Below, piece after piece: positions 24,739-34,614 of a DNA stretch of 64,000 nt (the first letter of the stretch is position 1; every line of letters starts with the position of its first letter). The stretch is from contig JAVBKS010000003.1 of assembly GCA_031553935.1 (NCBI GenBank), positions 62,001 through 126,000 on the forward strand, given 5' to 3'. The notes beneath the pieces were generated by a model, which saw nothing but the letters and a program-made list of their open reading frames with translations, was not told the DNA's origin and ran no database searches. The position numbers and the translations under genes are program-made. The DNA is from JAISDD01 sp031553935. Its GTDB lineage: Bacteria; Bacillota; Syntrophomonadia; Syntrophomonadales; Syntrophomonadaceae.

Positions 24739-27700
24739 TTGGCCAAGGATTACCTTTCAGAGTTTGCTAATTTTCTTAGCGAAAAAGAGAATATCGTTTT
24801 AACCGGATTGGCAGGAAACGCAAAATACTATTTGATTAACAACTTGAGCAAAACCTTGGCAACTCGGATATTGTGCCTGGTTGCTGATGAAGAAAAAGCC
24901 TATGATTTAGCCAATGCTTTAAATGGGGCAGGGAATAATGACCGCGTCCATTTGTTCTTGAGCCGAGATTTACTTTTTCTGAAGGAGAACTATGCCAAAA
25001 AAGATGCTGAACGGGTATTGATTCTACATAATTTGGTAGATAAACCGAAACGCAGAGAGTTCATTATTCTTACCCCATCAGCATTATTACATCAGCTAAT
25101 GACTCCCCAGGAAATGAAGAATAGGACCATAAAGGTTGAAGCAGGGCAAGAAATAGACCTGCAAAAACTTTTGATTGACCTGGTGAACAATGATTATAAG
25201 AGGATTGATACTGTAACCCGCCCGGGAGAATTTGCAGTCCGGGGAGGCATAGTTGATATATTCCCGCTAAGTCATAAGGTTCCGTTTCGGATTGACTTTT
25301 TTGGCGATTATATTGAGTCAATCCGCAGCTTTGACTGTAGTAGTCAAAGAACTACTGGGACTATCAACCATTTTCACATTTGTCCGGCTGATGAGCTCAA
25401 CGGGAGCTCAAAAAAAGGAACAATCCTTGATTATTGCAAAAACGACACCATGATTTTCTTTGACGAACCCAGAGAATTCTATAATAACTGGGCGAAAGTC
25501 AAAAAAAGATTCGAGGAAGTATTAAAAGAAACCAAGAAAACTAAGGGTTTCGGGCAAGAACCCAGCTTTTACTTAGCCGATAGTGAAGCATTTCGTCAGC
25601 AGTTGCAAGCTTATCCGGTAGTTTTCAGCTCCTTTTTTCCAGGGAACATACCCCAGGTAAGCTATAAGCTGATAGAAAATATTTCGCAAAAAGAAATGGA
25701 GTCATTTCAGCAGCAGTATGAAAGTATGTTTTCAAGAATTAAAGAATGGAACAAAAGCGGATACCAAGTCAAAATCGCGGTAAAGAATAAGCTGGCAAGT
25801 GCTGAGTTAAGCCGAGACTTGATTGATCACCATATATCTAATGCAGAGTTTATCAATGAAAACTGGACTAAAGGGTTCGTGAGTTCAACCCTTCGAATCG
25901 TATTAATAACGGAAAATGATATTTGGGGAAAAACCAGAGCCTCTAAAAAGAAAAATAAACATGCCAAAGAGCAATTGCTCTTGGAGGATTTGAAAATAGG
26001 TGATTTCGTTGTTCATGAACAGCATGGAATCGGAATTTTTCAAGGAATAACTCAAGTTGAGAGTGATGGGGTGATCAAGGAATACGTTGCACTGCAATAT
26101 GCTGGGACTGACAAGCTCTACTTGCCGATCGACAGATTAGATTCGCTATTTAGATTTTCAATAACAGATGATAAAGAACCGCGCCTCAACAAACTAGGAG
26201 GGACTGAATGGGAGAGGACGAAGAACAAAGTCGCCCAATCGATTCAAGAAATGGCACAGGAGATGCTTTTGCGCTATGTGAAGCGCCAGTCCCTGCAGGG
26301 CTATGGTTTTTCCGCGGATTCTCCATGGCAGAGTCAGTTTGAAAGCGATTTTCCTTATACGGAAACTCCCGATCAAATCAAAGCGATTCGCGATGTAAAA
26401 GCCGACATGGAAAGTATCAGGCCAATGGAGAGACTAATATGCGGTGATGTAGGTTATGGGAAAACTGAAATTGCGATGCGGGCAGCATTCAAAGCTATGA
26501 TGGATGGCAAACAGATTGCAGTCTTAGTTCCAACCACTGTGTTAGCAGAGCAGCACTATCAAACCTTCAAAGCCAGGTTTTCTTCATTCCCCTGTGTTGT
26601 GGAATGCTTAAGCCGCTTTCGAACCACAGCTCAGCAAAAAAGAATCATTGCTGATCTGCAAAAAGGTGCTATCGATATAATAATTGGTACGCACAGGCTG
26701 CTATCAAAGGATATAGTATTTAAAGATATCGGACTGCTCGTTATTGATGAAGAACACCGTTTCGGGGTTGCCCAAAAGGAACATTTGCTGGCACTAAAAG
26801 AGCTGGTAGATGTCATAAGTCTATCAGCAACACCGATTCCCCGAAGCCTTCATATGTCGTTGAGTGGACTAAGAGATATGAGCGTGATTAATACTCCGCC
26901 GCCTGGCCGATATCCTATATCGACTTATGTTTTGGAATACAATGAAGAGGTAATAAAAGAAGCAATAATGAATGAGATAGAACGCGGAGGGCAAGTGTAC
27001 TTTGTTCATAATCGCATTCAGGATATAGCTAGAATAAAAAACGAGCTTGCTGAAATCTGCCCAGGGGTTTCTATAGAGATTGGTCATGGAAGGTTGAGTG
27101 AAGATCAATTAGCCCGGATTATGTTGGATTTTGCCCAGGGGAAGTTTCAAGTTTTTTTGTGCACAACGATAATTGAATCTGGCCTTGATATACCTAATGT
27201 CAATACCATTATCGTAGATGAAGCTGATAAGATGGGCTTAGCTCAGCTTTATCAGCTGCGGGGGCGTGTTGGCCGCTCAGATCGCTTAGCTTATGCTTAT
27301 TTAACTTACAGGCCATTCCGCTCTATCAATGAGAATGCTCAAAAAAGGCTTTGGGCAATCAGAGAGTTCAGTGATTTGGGCTCAGGAATGAAGATTGCGA
27401 TGCGTGATCTTGAGATACGCGGGTTTGGCAATATTCTTGGCTCGGAGCAACATGGTTATATACAAGCTATAGGATTTGATCTTTATTGCCATTTGCTTGA
27501 ACGTGAAGCATCCCGGCTTAAAGGAACTTTTCATGAAGAAAAAGCTAGTCCATTACTTGATTTGGATGTCGACACCTATATTCCGGACTCATATATTACT
27601 GATTCAGGGACTAAAATGAGATTTTATCGCCGCCTATTGATGGCTGCTGATATTGGAGAGATAGAATCGATTCAAGCAGAGCTAGTGGATAGGTTTGGGA

Positions 27701-27948
27701 AAATGCCGGAACCGGCGGAAAACTTTCTAAATATTGCTCTGCTAAGGGTATTAGCCAAGGAAAAAGAGATCATATCTCTGCGAGGCAGAGATCGCTATTT
27801 CGAGATTAAACTCAGCAAACCAATTGTATACGAAAAAATCAACCAGGCTGAAATAAAAGGTGTAAAAGCATCTCGTGCGAATACCCTGCAACTGTCGAAA
27901 AATTCTTGCACCCTAGAAGATTTAAAAAAACTTCTCAGCGTAATATAA
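24739..27948 (+). CDS. mfd: Transcription-repair coupling factor
   Basis: Removes stalled RNA polymerase from DNA damage and recruits UvrA. About 1069 residues with the standard layout. First comes a UvrB-like N-terminal part (TVTRPGEFAVRGGIVDIFPL). The CarD-like polymerase-binding domain follows (KIGDFVVHEQHGIGIFQGIT). The RecG-like translocase has Walker A GDVGYGKTEIAMRAAF, box II DEEHRFGV, SATPIPRSL and RGRVGRSD. The C-terminal TRCF domain ends the protein. TTG 24739 is six bases after GGGGAGG (24726-24732). Convergent with the germination operon; only four bases separate the stops. Confidence 0.97.
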   Translation: MAKDYLSEFANFLSEKENIVLTGLAGNAKYYLINNLSKTLATRILCLVADEEKAYDLANALNGAGNNDRVHLFLSRDLLFLKENYAKKDAERVLILHNLVDKPKRREFIILTPSALLHQLMTPQEMKNRTIKVEAGQEIDLQKLLIDLVNNDYKRIDTVTRPGEFAVRGGIVDIFPLSHKVPFRIDFFGDYIESIRSFDCSSQRTTGTINHFHICPADELNGSSKKGTILDYCKNDTMIFFDEPREFYNNWAKVKKRFEEVLKETKKTKGFGQEPSFYLADSEAFRQQLQAYPVVFSSFFPGNIPQVSYKLIENISQKEMESFQQQYESMFSRIKEWNKSGYQVKIAVKNKLASAELSRDLIDHHISNAEFINENWTKGFVSSTLRIVLITENDIWGKTRASKKKNKHAKEQLLLEDLKIGDFVVHEQHGIGIFQGITQVESDGVIKEYVALQYAGTDKLYLPIDRLDSLFRFSITDDKEPRLNKLGGTEWERTKNKVAQSIQEMAQEMLLRYVKRQSLQGYGFSADSPWQSQFESDFPYTETPDQIKAIRDVKADMESIRPMERLICGDVGYGKTEIAMRAAFKAMMDGKQIAVLVPTTVLAEQHYQTFKARFSSFPCVVECLSRFRTTAQQKRIIADLQKGAIDIIIGTHRLLSKDIVFKDIGLLVIDEEHRFGVAQKEHLLALKELVDVISLSATPIPRSLHMSLSGLRDMSVINTPPPGRYPISTYVLEYNEEVIKEAIMNEIERGGQVYFVHNRIQDIARIKNELAEICPGVSIEIGHGRLSEDQLARIMLDFAQGKFQVFLCTTIIESGLDIPNVNTIIVDEADKMGLAQLYQLRGRVGRSDRLAYAYLTYRPFRSINENAQKRLWAIREFSDLGSGMKIAMRDLEIRGFGNILGSEQHGYIQAIGFDLYCHLLEREASRLKGTFHEEKASPLLDLDVDTYIPDSYITDSGTKMRFYRRLLMAADIGEIESIQAELVDRFGKMPEPAENFLNIALLRVLAKEKEIISLRGRDRYFEIKLSKPIVYEKINQAEIKGVKASRANTLQLSKNSCTLEDLKKLLSVI

Positions 27949-27952
27949 ACGC

Positions 27953-29029
27953 TTATTTATCAGTGGAGACCTTTTTAAGTTTTACAGCTAACAATAATGC
28001 GGTAGGGTAGAGCAGATTAACCGGAAAAGTGTAATACGGTAGTTGGTGATATGACCATAATTTGTAGACAAACTCATCAGGTGCCAAATAATTGCTTAAG
28101 AACACCAGCATCAAACCAAAAGGAATAATTAATGAACGGTAATTTCTGCCTCGAAAAATGTCTTGAAAAAGGCTAACCGAGCCATGGAGGTATAAAGTTG
28201 AAGTTATAACCGCGGTTAAAAACCATAGAACGAAAAAGAAAATATCAAAGCGATCAAAGGCACCCAAACCAACCAGTTGATAAATCTTATGCACCGGAAA
28301 GCTTTCGGATAATAATGTATTCGGGCCCAGAACTGAAACCGTCAGGAGCGACAATAGTGCAAGAAAAGCTGCGCTTAGGGCGAACCAATAATATAGAGAG
28401 CTGCTCTTCTTGTTTAAATCATTGACCATAAAAAGGAAAAAAGCAATAATGACTACTTCGTCATAAGGCCAATTAGCAATAAGCAAAGTGCTGCCTACAA
28501 TTGATCGCCAGTCATGAAAAACCGGACTCAAATTGCTAAAATCAGCTAAAGGGACAACTATGGTTAGAGCGAAAGCCAATAATAGGATGACTGTACTGAT
28601 AATTACTTCTCCTAAGTAGGCAAAAGGGACGATACCTATTATGAGAATAAACCCGCATATCGAAACAATCAATAAATCGATCGCCAGTAAATTAAGCTTA
28701 GGATATATTAATAAAACTAAATAAGTTATATCGATAATATCGGTGATTAGAATACAGAAAATACTGATAAAGAACAAAGCATTTAATATAGTGCCAATTA
28801 TTGAACCATACAAATGACGGCAGATTTTTGAAATACTTTGGTTTGGATAAATAGCTTGTACTTTTAATAGAGCATAAATTATATAAAAACCGAAAATACA
28901 GCCGCATATAGAAGATATCCAGGCGTCTTGGCGTGCATCTTGAGCCGGGATATATACGATTGAACTTCCAATCATGGTTATAAATATTAATTTACTGAGT
29001 TGAAGGCTAGTAATAGTCCTATTTAACAT
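27953..29029 (-). CDS. Spore germination permease subunit (GerAB/GerKB family), copy 2
   Basis: A 358-residue membrane protein with about ten helices, of the endospore germination permease family (amino-acid/polyamine/organocation superfamily). The start ITSLQLSKLIFITMIGSSIVYI, the mid-protein LIANWPYDEVVIIAFFLFM and LAPDEFVYKLW match family features. B subunits are thought to form the germinant-binding channel in the spore inner membrane. It is the last gene of the leftward ger operon and one of two B subunits. AGGAG lies seven bases before its ATG. It ends at the mfd stop. Confidence 0.88.
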   Translation of the reverse strand: MLNRTITSLQLSKLIFITMIGSSIVYIPAQDARQDAWISSICGCIFGFYIIYALLKVQAIYPNQSISKICRHLYGSIIGTILNALFFISIFCILITDIIDITYLVLLIYPKLNLLAIDLLIVSICGFILIIGIVPFAYLGEVIISTVILLLAFALTIVVPLADFSNLSPVFHDWRSIVGSTLLIANWPYDEVVIIAFFLFMVNDLNKKSSSLYYWFALSAAFLALLSLLTVSVLGPNTLLSESFPVHKIYQLVGLGAFDRFDIFFFVLWFLTAVITSTLYLHGSVSLFQDIFRGRNYRSLIIPFGLMLVFLSNYLAPDEFVYKLWSYHQLPYYTFPVNLLYPTALLLAVKLKKVSTDK

Positions 29030-29038
29030 CTAATACTC

Positions 29039-29284
29039 CTAAGCACTCAAATGGAAAAAATTATAATACCATTTATCTATGCCATTGAAAAGTTGAAAAA
29101 AATCTAATGGATTAGGCATTAGTTGAAGATCCCAACCCAAGTCCACTCCATACAGCCAGGCAATAAGCATTATGAAGCTAGCGATGCCAAGGTCTTTCCA
29201 TTGTTTCTTGCGGGCCAAATCTCTACCCTCCATAAATATGAAAAGCAAAGTGAATCCCAATAATGGCCAAAGTATTAAAAACAT
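29039..29284 (-). CDS. Small two-helix membrane protein, possible germinant-receptor D subunit
   Basis: An 81-residue protein: first helix at residues 2-19, a charged loop (EGRDLARKKQWKDLG), a second helix (IASFIMLIAWLYGVDLGW) and a C-terminal amphipathic part. Small two-TM D subunits accompany many A-B-C receptors (for example gerUD of Bacillus) and modulate the germinant response. Size, topology and place between C and B genes fit. The sequence itself is not recognised. AGGTGAC precedes the ATG. Confidence 0.65.
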   Translation of the reverse strand: MFLILWPLLGFTLLFIFMEGRDLARKKQWKDLGIASFIMLIAWLYGVDLGWDLQLMPNPLDFFQLFNGIDKWYYNFFHLSA

Positions 29285-29302
29285 ATTGTCACCTACCTGG
29301 GT

Positions 29303-30505
29303 TCATCGAAATTTGAAAGAGGTATCAGTGTTCAGAGAATGAATCACCTTTACCTCAATTGATAAAGCATAAGGCATTTGGGGAAAAATACTATCCCATT
29401 CAGATTGCAGCGTTTGCCAAGTCTCTGGCTCCTGGCGATCAAATAGCCGTCCCCATCCTAAAATATCAGAGTTATAGTATTGGGCCTTAGCAATACAAGC
29501 CGCGATTTGCTTGCGAATTTCTTCAGCAGCAATTTTTTCGATTTCTTTAATCGCCTCCTGTGTTAAGAGTTCACCCTCACCTTGTTGGCCGATAAAGGCC
29601 AATTCAGCTTTGATATCTATTGTAACTCCAATCGGTTTATCCACTTGAGGTTTAATATTACGGGAAAACCGCAAAATATCTAGGTCTATATAAGAATTTT
29701 GGTCAAGTGGAGAGGAAATTACCAGTAAGCCACCTTTACGCTGAGTGTCAATTAGCCAGCGAAAGCCTTTGCTTTCCAAGATATTTAAACTGCCGATCAT
29801 TTGTCGGCCTTTGAAAACCGCGGTTCCGTCTAAAGTAGGTACTAAGTTTTTCTGAGCATTGCTAGGCGAACTATTAGGACGTACGTAATCATTTTGTGCA
29901 ACTTTAGCATTCGAGCTTAGAGTAACCTGGGGCAGAGCGGCTTCTATTCCGGGAGCTGCTAATATATCAAGAAAATCAGTTTTTCGTACAGGGACATAAA
30001 TACCAAGCATTTCTCTATTAATTTTTAATAATTGAAAAACATCTATTCCTAATGAATCATCTAAGGGGGCACTAGAAGAAAAAATTTCCTCGGGGTTATA
30101 ATCTTTGCTAACGACAATTGGCATCTGAGGGCGAACAAAACGGTTGCGTGTCAAAAAGTCAACATAATAAAGGGCGTCACGCCTGGCAATTTGTTCGCCA
30201 AGTAGTATTAGGTGGGCATGTGACCATTCAGGAGTTCGCGAAAAAGTAAGGCTTAAGCGCCTGGCGGCCTCAGCTATGCTTCGTCCAGTTTCGGAGATAA
30301 CATAAGCCTGCGCTCTATTGTTGGATTCGGACAAAGTCGGCTCAACAATTAGGGCGCTGAAGTAAAGCTGGTCCTGATCATTAAGATCAATACCATAAAA
30401 TGGTACTATGGCATTACGATTTAATTCGGTATTGTCCCAGCAGGATGAGCATAAAACCAAAAATATCGATAAAGTGATAATTTTTAAGCATTTTTTTCCG
30501 AACAT
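29303..30505 (-). CDS. Spore germination lipoprotein (GerAC family), copy 2
   Basis: About 400 residues; the signal peptide ends in a lipobox-like S-S-C (LVLCSSCWDN), so it should be lipid-anchored on the inner spore membrane. The family pattern is clear: CWDNTELNRNAIVPFYGIDL near the start, RNRFVRPQMPIVVS, GTAVFKGRQMIGSLN, and the C-terminal DILGWGRLFDRQEPETWQ. C subunits stabilise the A-B channel. ATG 30505 is chosen over TTG 30520 since AAAGG is near it; either is possible. It differs clearly from the other C subunit, so this is an old duplication. Confidence 0.88.
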   Translation of the reverse strand: MFGKKCLKIITLSIFLVLCSSCWDNTELNRNAIVPFYGIDLNDQDQLYFSALIVEPTLSESNNRAQAYVISETGRSIAEAARRLSLTFSRTPEWSHAHLILLGEQIARRDALYYVDFLTRNRFVRPQMPIVVSKDYNPEEIFSSSAPLDDSLGIDVFQLLKINREMLGIYVPVRKTDFLDILAAPGIEAALPQVTLSSNAKVAQNDYVRPNSSPSNAQKNLVPTLDGTAVFKGRQMIGSLNILESKGFRWLIDTQRKGGLLVISSPLDQNSYIDLDILRFSRNIKPQVDKPIGVTIDIKAELAFIGQQGEGELLTQEAIKEIEKIAAEEIRKQIAACIAKAQYYNSDILGWGRLFDRQEPETWQTLQSEWDSIFPQMPYALSIEVKVIHSLNTDTSFKFR

Positions 30506-30532
30506 ATTGCCTTTACCCAAGATAAGATCAAT

Positions 30533-30727
30533 CTATTGCAACCATAATAAAATGCTATTCATCAGGTTATACAAACAATTCTGGTTATACAATGAGTAAC
30601 CTATGATTGATGTTATTCCCATAAGCACAGTTATGACCGCTATCTCCCGAACTGCCTTTCTTTTGATTTGCTTGTAATAGTCAACTGCAATAAATGCTAA
30701 TGCAATTGCTGTAATACTCCATTCCAT
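30533..30727 (-). CDS. Small two-helix membrane protein, possible germinant-receptor D subunit
   Basis: A 64-residue protein with two hydrophobic stretches (SITAIALAFIAVDYY and VITVLMGITSIIGYSLY) separated by a short basic loop (KQIKRKAVREI). Like the product at 29039-29284, it lies right after a GerAC gene, so each C gene in this operon has its own tiny partner. The two partners share topology but not obvious sequence. A D-subunit role is inferred from size, position and topology only. Confidence 0.62.
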   Translation of the reverse strand: MEWSITAIALAFIAVDYYKQIKRKAVREIAVITVLMGITSIIGYSLYNQNCLYNLMNSILLWLQ

Positions 30728-30735
30728 ATCGCATC

Positions 30736-31884
30736 CTAATCTCTAAAAACAAAAGAATTTCTGGTCAGATATGATCGCCTGACTTTAAAAGTTACTTGGA
30801 TTTGATTTTTGATTACAGGAAAAACCGCATCCCAATTAGGAGATATTTGCGCCCAGAGAGCTGATTCTTGTTCACTTAATAATTGCCCCCAACCAAAAAT
30901 ATCGCTATTTAGTAATTGTGCTTTGTCAATACAAGAGCTGATCATATTAGCAATTTCCGAATTAGTCTGATTTTCGATTAGAGCATAGTTTTCTAATGTA
31001 AGAAGGTTCTCTCCTCCGCTTTGTTCATAGAAATTGCCTTCAGCGACTATATTAATTTGCATGGTAATATTATTATCCGTAATTACCGGTTTAATATTAC
31101 AATGCGAGTTTAATAGCTCCAAGGTCACATAATATCGAGGATCATATGGGTTAGAAATGACAATTAAACCACTTGAAATTTCCTTTTTGCCAAGGAAACG
31201 AAATCCTTGGCTTTCGTAAGGGGTTAATTCCCCTACACTTTTTTCGCGTTTAAAAACTGACATACCGGATAGCTGAGCTTTTTCTTGCTCTCCTTGTTTA
31301 ATGATTTTAACCTGAGGGAGAACCGGTTCTACTCCAGGAGCATTCAGTTTTTGCAAAAGGGTGCTTAAGGTTACCTTTTCATAAATGCCTATTTGCTTTT
31401 CCTGATTCTCAATTGAACCAATCAAAAGCATAGAAATATAAGGCTCGAAAAATGGTTTAACGTTTAGGATTTTTTGCGCCGATGTTTCTGAAGCTACTAA
31501 TACTAATACATTATGTCTAATAGATGGATTACGGGACAAGTAGTCAACAACCAGACTCATATCAGTTTGGCAGAGCTCTTCTCCTAAAATGAGAATATTT
31601 GAATGGCTCCACAATGGGATTTTAGGCAAATACAATGAGAGATTGCGGCTAGCTTCTCCGATGGTAGTACCTGAGGCTGAAGTAATTGTTGGTTTGATAT
31701 CACGACTAGTTGAATTTTCTGGAGCAACGGGATCAGCTAATTCTACCGTCGCAATTATACTCCCATCCTTAAGATCAAAGCCCACTCCCAGAGGTATCAT
31801 AGTATCTTCGACTTCTTGATTTTGACAACCAAGCAAAGTAAGGCAGCAAAAACAGAGCATAATTTTTAATAATAGCTTTCTCAT
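30736..31884 (-). CDS. Spore germination lipoprotein (GerAC family), copy 1
   Basis: A 382-residue lipoprotein with signal peptide and lipobox L-L-G-C (residue ~20). Family features: DTMIPLGVGFDLKDG, the polypeptide WSHSNILILGEELCQ, LSRNPSIRHNVLVLVAS, and DIFGWGQLLSEQESALW near the end. Its start overlaps the end of the GerAA gene by four bases (ATGA type), so the two are translationally coupled. Structure of related C proteins shows three alpha/beta domains; all seem present by length. Confidence 0.9.
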   Translation of the reverse strand: MRKLLLKIMLCFCCLTLLGCQNQEVEDTMIPLGVGFDLKDGSIIATVELADPVAPENSTSRDIKPTITSASGTTIGEASRNLSLYLPKIPLWSHSNILILGEELCQTDMSLVVDYLSRNPSIRHNVLVLVASETSAQKILNVKPFFEPYISMLLIGSIENQEKQIGIYEKVTLSTLLQKLNAPGVEPVLPQVKIIKQGEQEKAQLSGMSVFKREKSVGELTPYESQGFRFLGKKEISSGLIVISNPYDPRYYVTLELLNSHCNIKPVITDNNITMQINIVAEGNFYEQSGGENLLTLENYALIENQTNSEIANMISSCIDKAQLLNSDIFGWGQLLSEQESALWAQISPNWDAVFPVIKNQIQVTFKVRRSYLTRNSFVFRD

Positions 31885-33437
31885 TCGTCAGATTCCTCAA
31901 TTGGGTCTTTATAGCGTATTTGATTAACCATACCTTTTTGCCATGGGCGCTTATAATTGCGAAACCAAGGCCGTCTTACCAGAATATCCGTAATCTGTTC
32001 ATTTTCAAAGGGAGCAAAGGGCGATAAATAAGGAAGACCATAAGAAGATATTGAGCTCATTCTTATTATCAGGATAATAAGAGCACTCATTATACCTAAA
32101 AAACCAAACATTCCCGATGAAAATAGAAAGAGAAAACGGATGATCCTAATGATTATTCCTGCATTATAACTAGGAATAACGAATGATGATATCCCTGTAA
32201 ATGCAATCACAACAACCATTGGGGTAGATACTAGCCCAGCTCTTACGGCGGCATCCCCGATAATCAATGCGCCCACGATACTAACGGCTGAACCTACAGC
32301 TCTAGGGAGACGCAGACCGGCTTCGCGCAACAATTCAAAAGTGCATTCTAAGAGCAGAGCTTCTATGAAAGCCGGGAAAGGAACTCCTTGGCGTGAGGCT
32401 GCAATAGTAAATAATAAAGGTGTTGGGATCATTTCATGGTGATAAGAGATCATCGCAACATACAATGAAGGCAAGAGCAAGGAAATAAATAATGCCGCAA
32501 TTCTTAGAAAACGAAAAAGCGAAGCAGGAATATAATTAACGTAATAATCATCAGAAGCATTAATAAACTGGGGGAAAGATATCGGCAAGACTAGTGCCAT
32601 AGGAGATCCGTCCACCAGCAAGCAAGCTTTTCCTTCTAATAAAAATCCGCAAACCCTATCCGGCCGTTCCGTATGCAGTACTTGACTAAAAACAGTATAA
32701 CGGTTCTCGCTAAGCAACTCAGCCAAATAACCGGTATCAAGAATGGCATCGATATTTATATTGCTTAAACGCTTGCGCAAAGTCTCCACTAACTGGTTGG
32801 GAGCAATATTGTTGACATAACAGAGACAAACATCAGTTTTCGATAAACTGCCAATACTAATGTTTTCGATTTTCAACTGACTGGTTTTTAGTCGGCGCCT
32901 AATCATAGCAGTGTTAAAACGTAAAGTCTCCGAAAAAGCCTCGTTCGGCCCAAAAACCGAAGATTCATTTTCAGGTAGTCCAATTGACCTTGTTTTCCAT
33001 TCGCGAGTCCCAACGACAAGACCTAATTTTGAGCCGTCCATAATAAAAACAGTATCGCCAGAACACAGGTGATTGCTCACTTCGCCCATCGTTGTAATAA
33101 CTTTGACTTCGGATACCGCTAAAAAGCGAGCTTTGAGAATATCAAAAAATTGGGCTGGAGTGCAATTGTTATCTCGTTCCAGTGACTTAGCTTCCCAAAA
33201 AAGTGACTTGAGCAGATTTTCCTCAATCTGCATTTTATTTACCAAACCGTCAAAATACGCAACCAGGCCGGACATGGGTGGTTGTGCAAAACTGATTTCT
33301 CGCTTAACAAAATCCGAACAACCATTAAATAACTGATTCAAATCAGCAATATTATTAGCGAGCTTATAATCAATAGGCTTAGCATAAATTTGCTCGGGAG
33401 TAAAAGGAGAATCTGATTTTTTATCTAAATAACGCAT
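31881..33437 (-). CDS. Spore germination protein, GerAA family
   Basis: The only A subunit of the operon, 518 residues. The N-terminal ~280 residues are soluble (DFVKREISFAQPPMSGLVAY, then VCLCYVNNIAPNQLVETL). The conserved block follows: LDTGYLAELLSENRYTVF, RPDRVCGFLLEGKACLLVDG and VLPISFPQFINASDDYYVN. Four or five helices with PFPAFIEALLLECTFELLRE and a basic C-terminal tail complete it. GerA-type A subunits oligomerise to form the ion-conducting ring of the receptor. One A with two B and two C genes is unusual. Confidence 0.94.
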   Translation of the reverse strand: MRYLDKKSDSPFTPEQIYAKPIDYKLANNIADLNQLFNGCSDFVKREISFAQPPMSGLVAYFDGLVNKMQIEENLLKSLFWEAKSLERDNNCTPAQFFDILKARFLAVSEVKVITTMGEVSNHLCSGDTVFIMDGSKLGLVVGTREWKTRSIGLPENESSVFGPNEAFSETLRFNTAMIRRRLKTSQLKIENISIGSLSKTDVCLCYVNNIAPNQLVETLRKRLSNINIDAILDTGYLAELLSENRYTVFSQVLHTERPDRVCGFLLEGKACLLVDGSPMALVLPISFPQFINASDDYYVNYIPASLFRFLRIAALFISLLLPSLYVAMISYHHEMIPTPLLFTIAASRQGVPFPAFIEALLLECTFELLREAGLRLPRAVGSAVSIVGALIIGDAAVRAGLVSTPMVVVIAFTGISSFVIPSYNAGIIIRIIRFLFLFSSGMFGFLGIMSALIILIIRMSSISSYGLPYLSPFAPFENEQITDILVRRPWFRNYKRPWQKGMVNQIRYKDPIEESDE

Positions 33438-33472
33438 ATTTTTATCCTGGTTCTGCTTTTAGCAATAGTCTT

Positions 33473-34597
33473 TCAATTATTTGATGATTTATGTATGGAA
33501 TTATAGCTTTGTATGGGATTGGGCTTAAACCAAGAAAATACAAATAGAACTAAGGGAATTATTATAAAGAATAAACCATTTAGGACCGGCATAATCTTAG
33601 ATGACCAAATATAAATGCCAAGGTTATTTGGACTGATTAATATGGAAATTAGGGCAATGAGTAAAGCGGTTGTGGCACTTAAGATGCGGTAATCTGAGAG
33701 TTTAAACGTCAGTTTTAAGCTAAAGTTTCCAGCAAACCAGAATATACTTAAAGAATAAAAGACGCCGATAATCCAAAAAGCCACGAAAAATATTTCTATA
33801 TTTTGGACAAAATCACCTATATGAGTATAGCGAATCAAGCTGAGAGTCGGAGAGGACAGAATATTTAATAAAGGAACTCCGATCGAACTGGTAATAGTAA
33901 ACACATGTATGCTTTGGGTCAGAATAAAAATAATTAGAAGTTTGTATAACGAAGATCGGATTTTTAGCTTTACCGGGAAATCAATGAAGTTTACAAATAT
34001 AAAAACGACCATACCTTTGCCCAAGATACCACAAATACAGAAAAACGCCACTAAAATGTCGCTCCAATTCAAGTCATAAAGAAAAGGTTGCAGATTATCT
34101 AGCCGAAAACTTTGAATCAAGGATATAAGTGTGATTATTATGAAAAATGGCACCACAATTGCTATAACAATATGACAAAGACGGGCCAGATTAGTTATAC
34201 TGTTTTTATTGCCAACATATCCCAAGAACATAAAAACTAGTATCATTACACTTATAGGAGTGTGAATGAGTAGATTCGACTTAGTAAATTCAACGAATAC
34301 GCGCACGGTATAACCGCAGGTAAGAAAGAAAAAAAACGAATATAACAAAGCGATAGCCTTGCCAATAATCATGCCAAAATTGTCGTTTAACAGTTCGGGG
34401 AATGGGTTAGAATTTTTTATGATTATTTGTCCATACATATAATAAAGAAAATAGCCGGGAATAATAGATGCCAAAATAATGATCCAAGTATTATTTAAAA
34501 GCAAATCAGTAAGTACTTGTACTTCAACTAAATAGGCCAAAGGAAAAACCAGCAGTATTAATAAACTTGTAATTTGATCTGTATTTATTTTATCCAT
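33473..34597 (-). CDS. Spore germination permease subunit (GerAB/GerKB family), copy 1
   Basis: First gene of the leftward operon, 374 residues, about ten helices. It starts KINTDQITSLLILLVFPLA, as is usual for the family (x-I-x-x-x-Q), with LNDNFGMIIGKAIALLYSFF and LGKGMVVFIFVNFIDFPVKL further on. AGGAG lies five bases before the ATG. It is followed by the A gene after 35 bases. It is not a recent duplicate of the second B gene; similarity is at family level. Confidence 0.88.
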   Translation of the reverse strand: MDKINTDQITSLLILLVFPLAYLVEVQVLTDLLLNNTWIIILASIIPGYFLYYMYGQIIIKNSNPFPELLNDNFGMIIGKAIALLYSFFFFLTCGYTVRVFVEFTKSNLLIHTPISVMILVFMFLGYVGNKNSITNLARLCHIVIAIVVPFFIIITLISLIQSFRLDNLQPFLYDLNWSDILVAFFCICGILGKGMVVFIFVNFIDFPVKLKIRSSLYKLLIIFILTQSIHVFTITSSIGVPLLNILSSPTLSLIRYTHIGDFVQNIEIFFVAFWIIGVFYSLSIFWFAGNFSLKLTFKLSDYRILSATTALLIALISILISPNNLGIYIWSSKIMPVLNGLFFIIIPLVLFVFSWFKPNPIQSYNSIHKSSNN

Positions 34598-34614
34598 ATA
34601 ATCTCCTAATTCTA

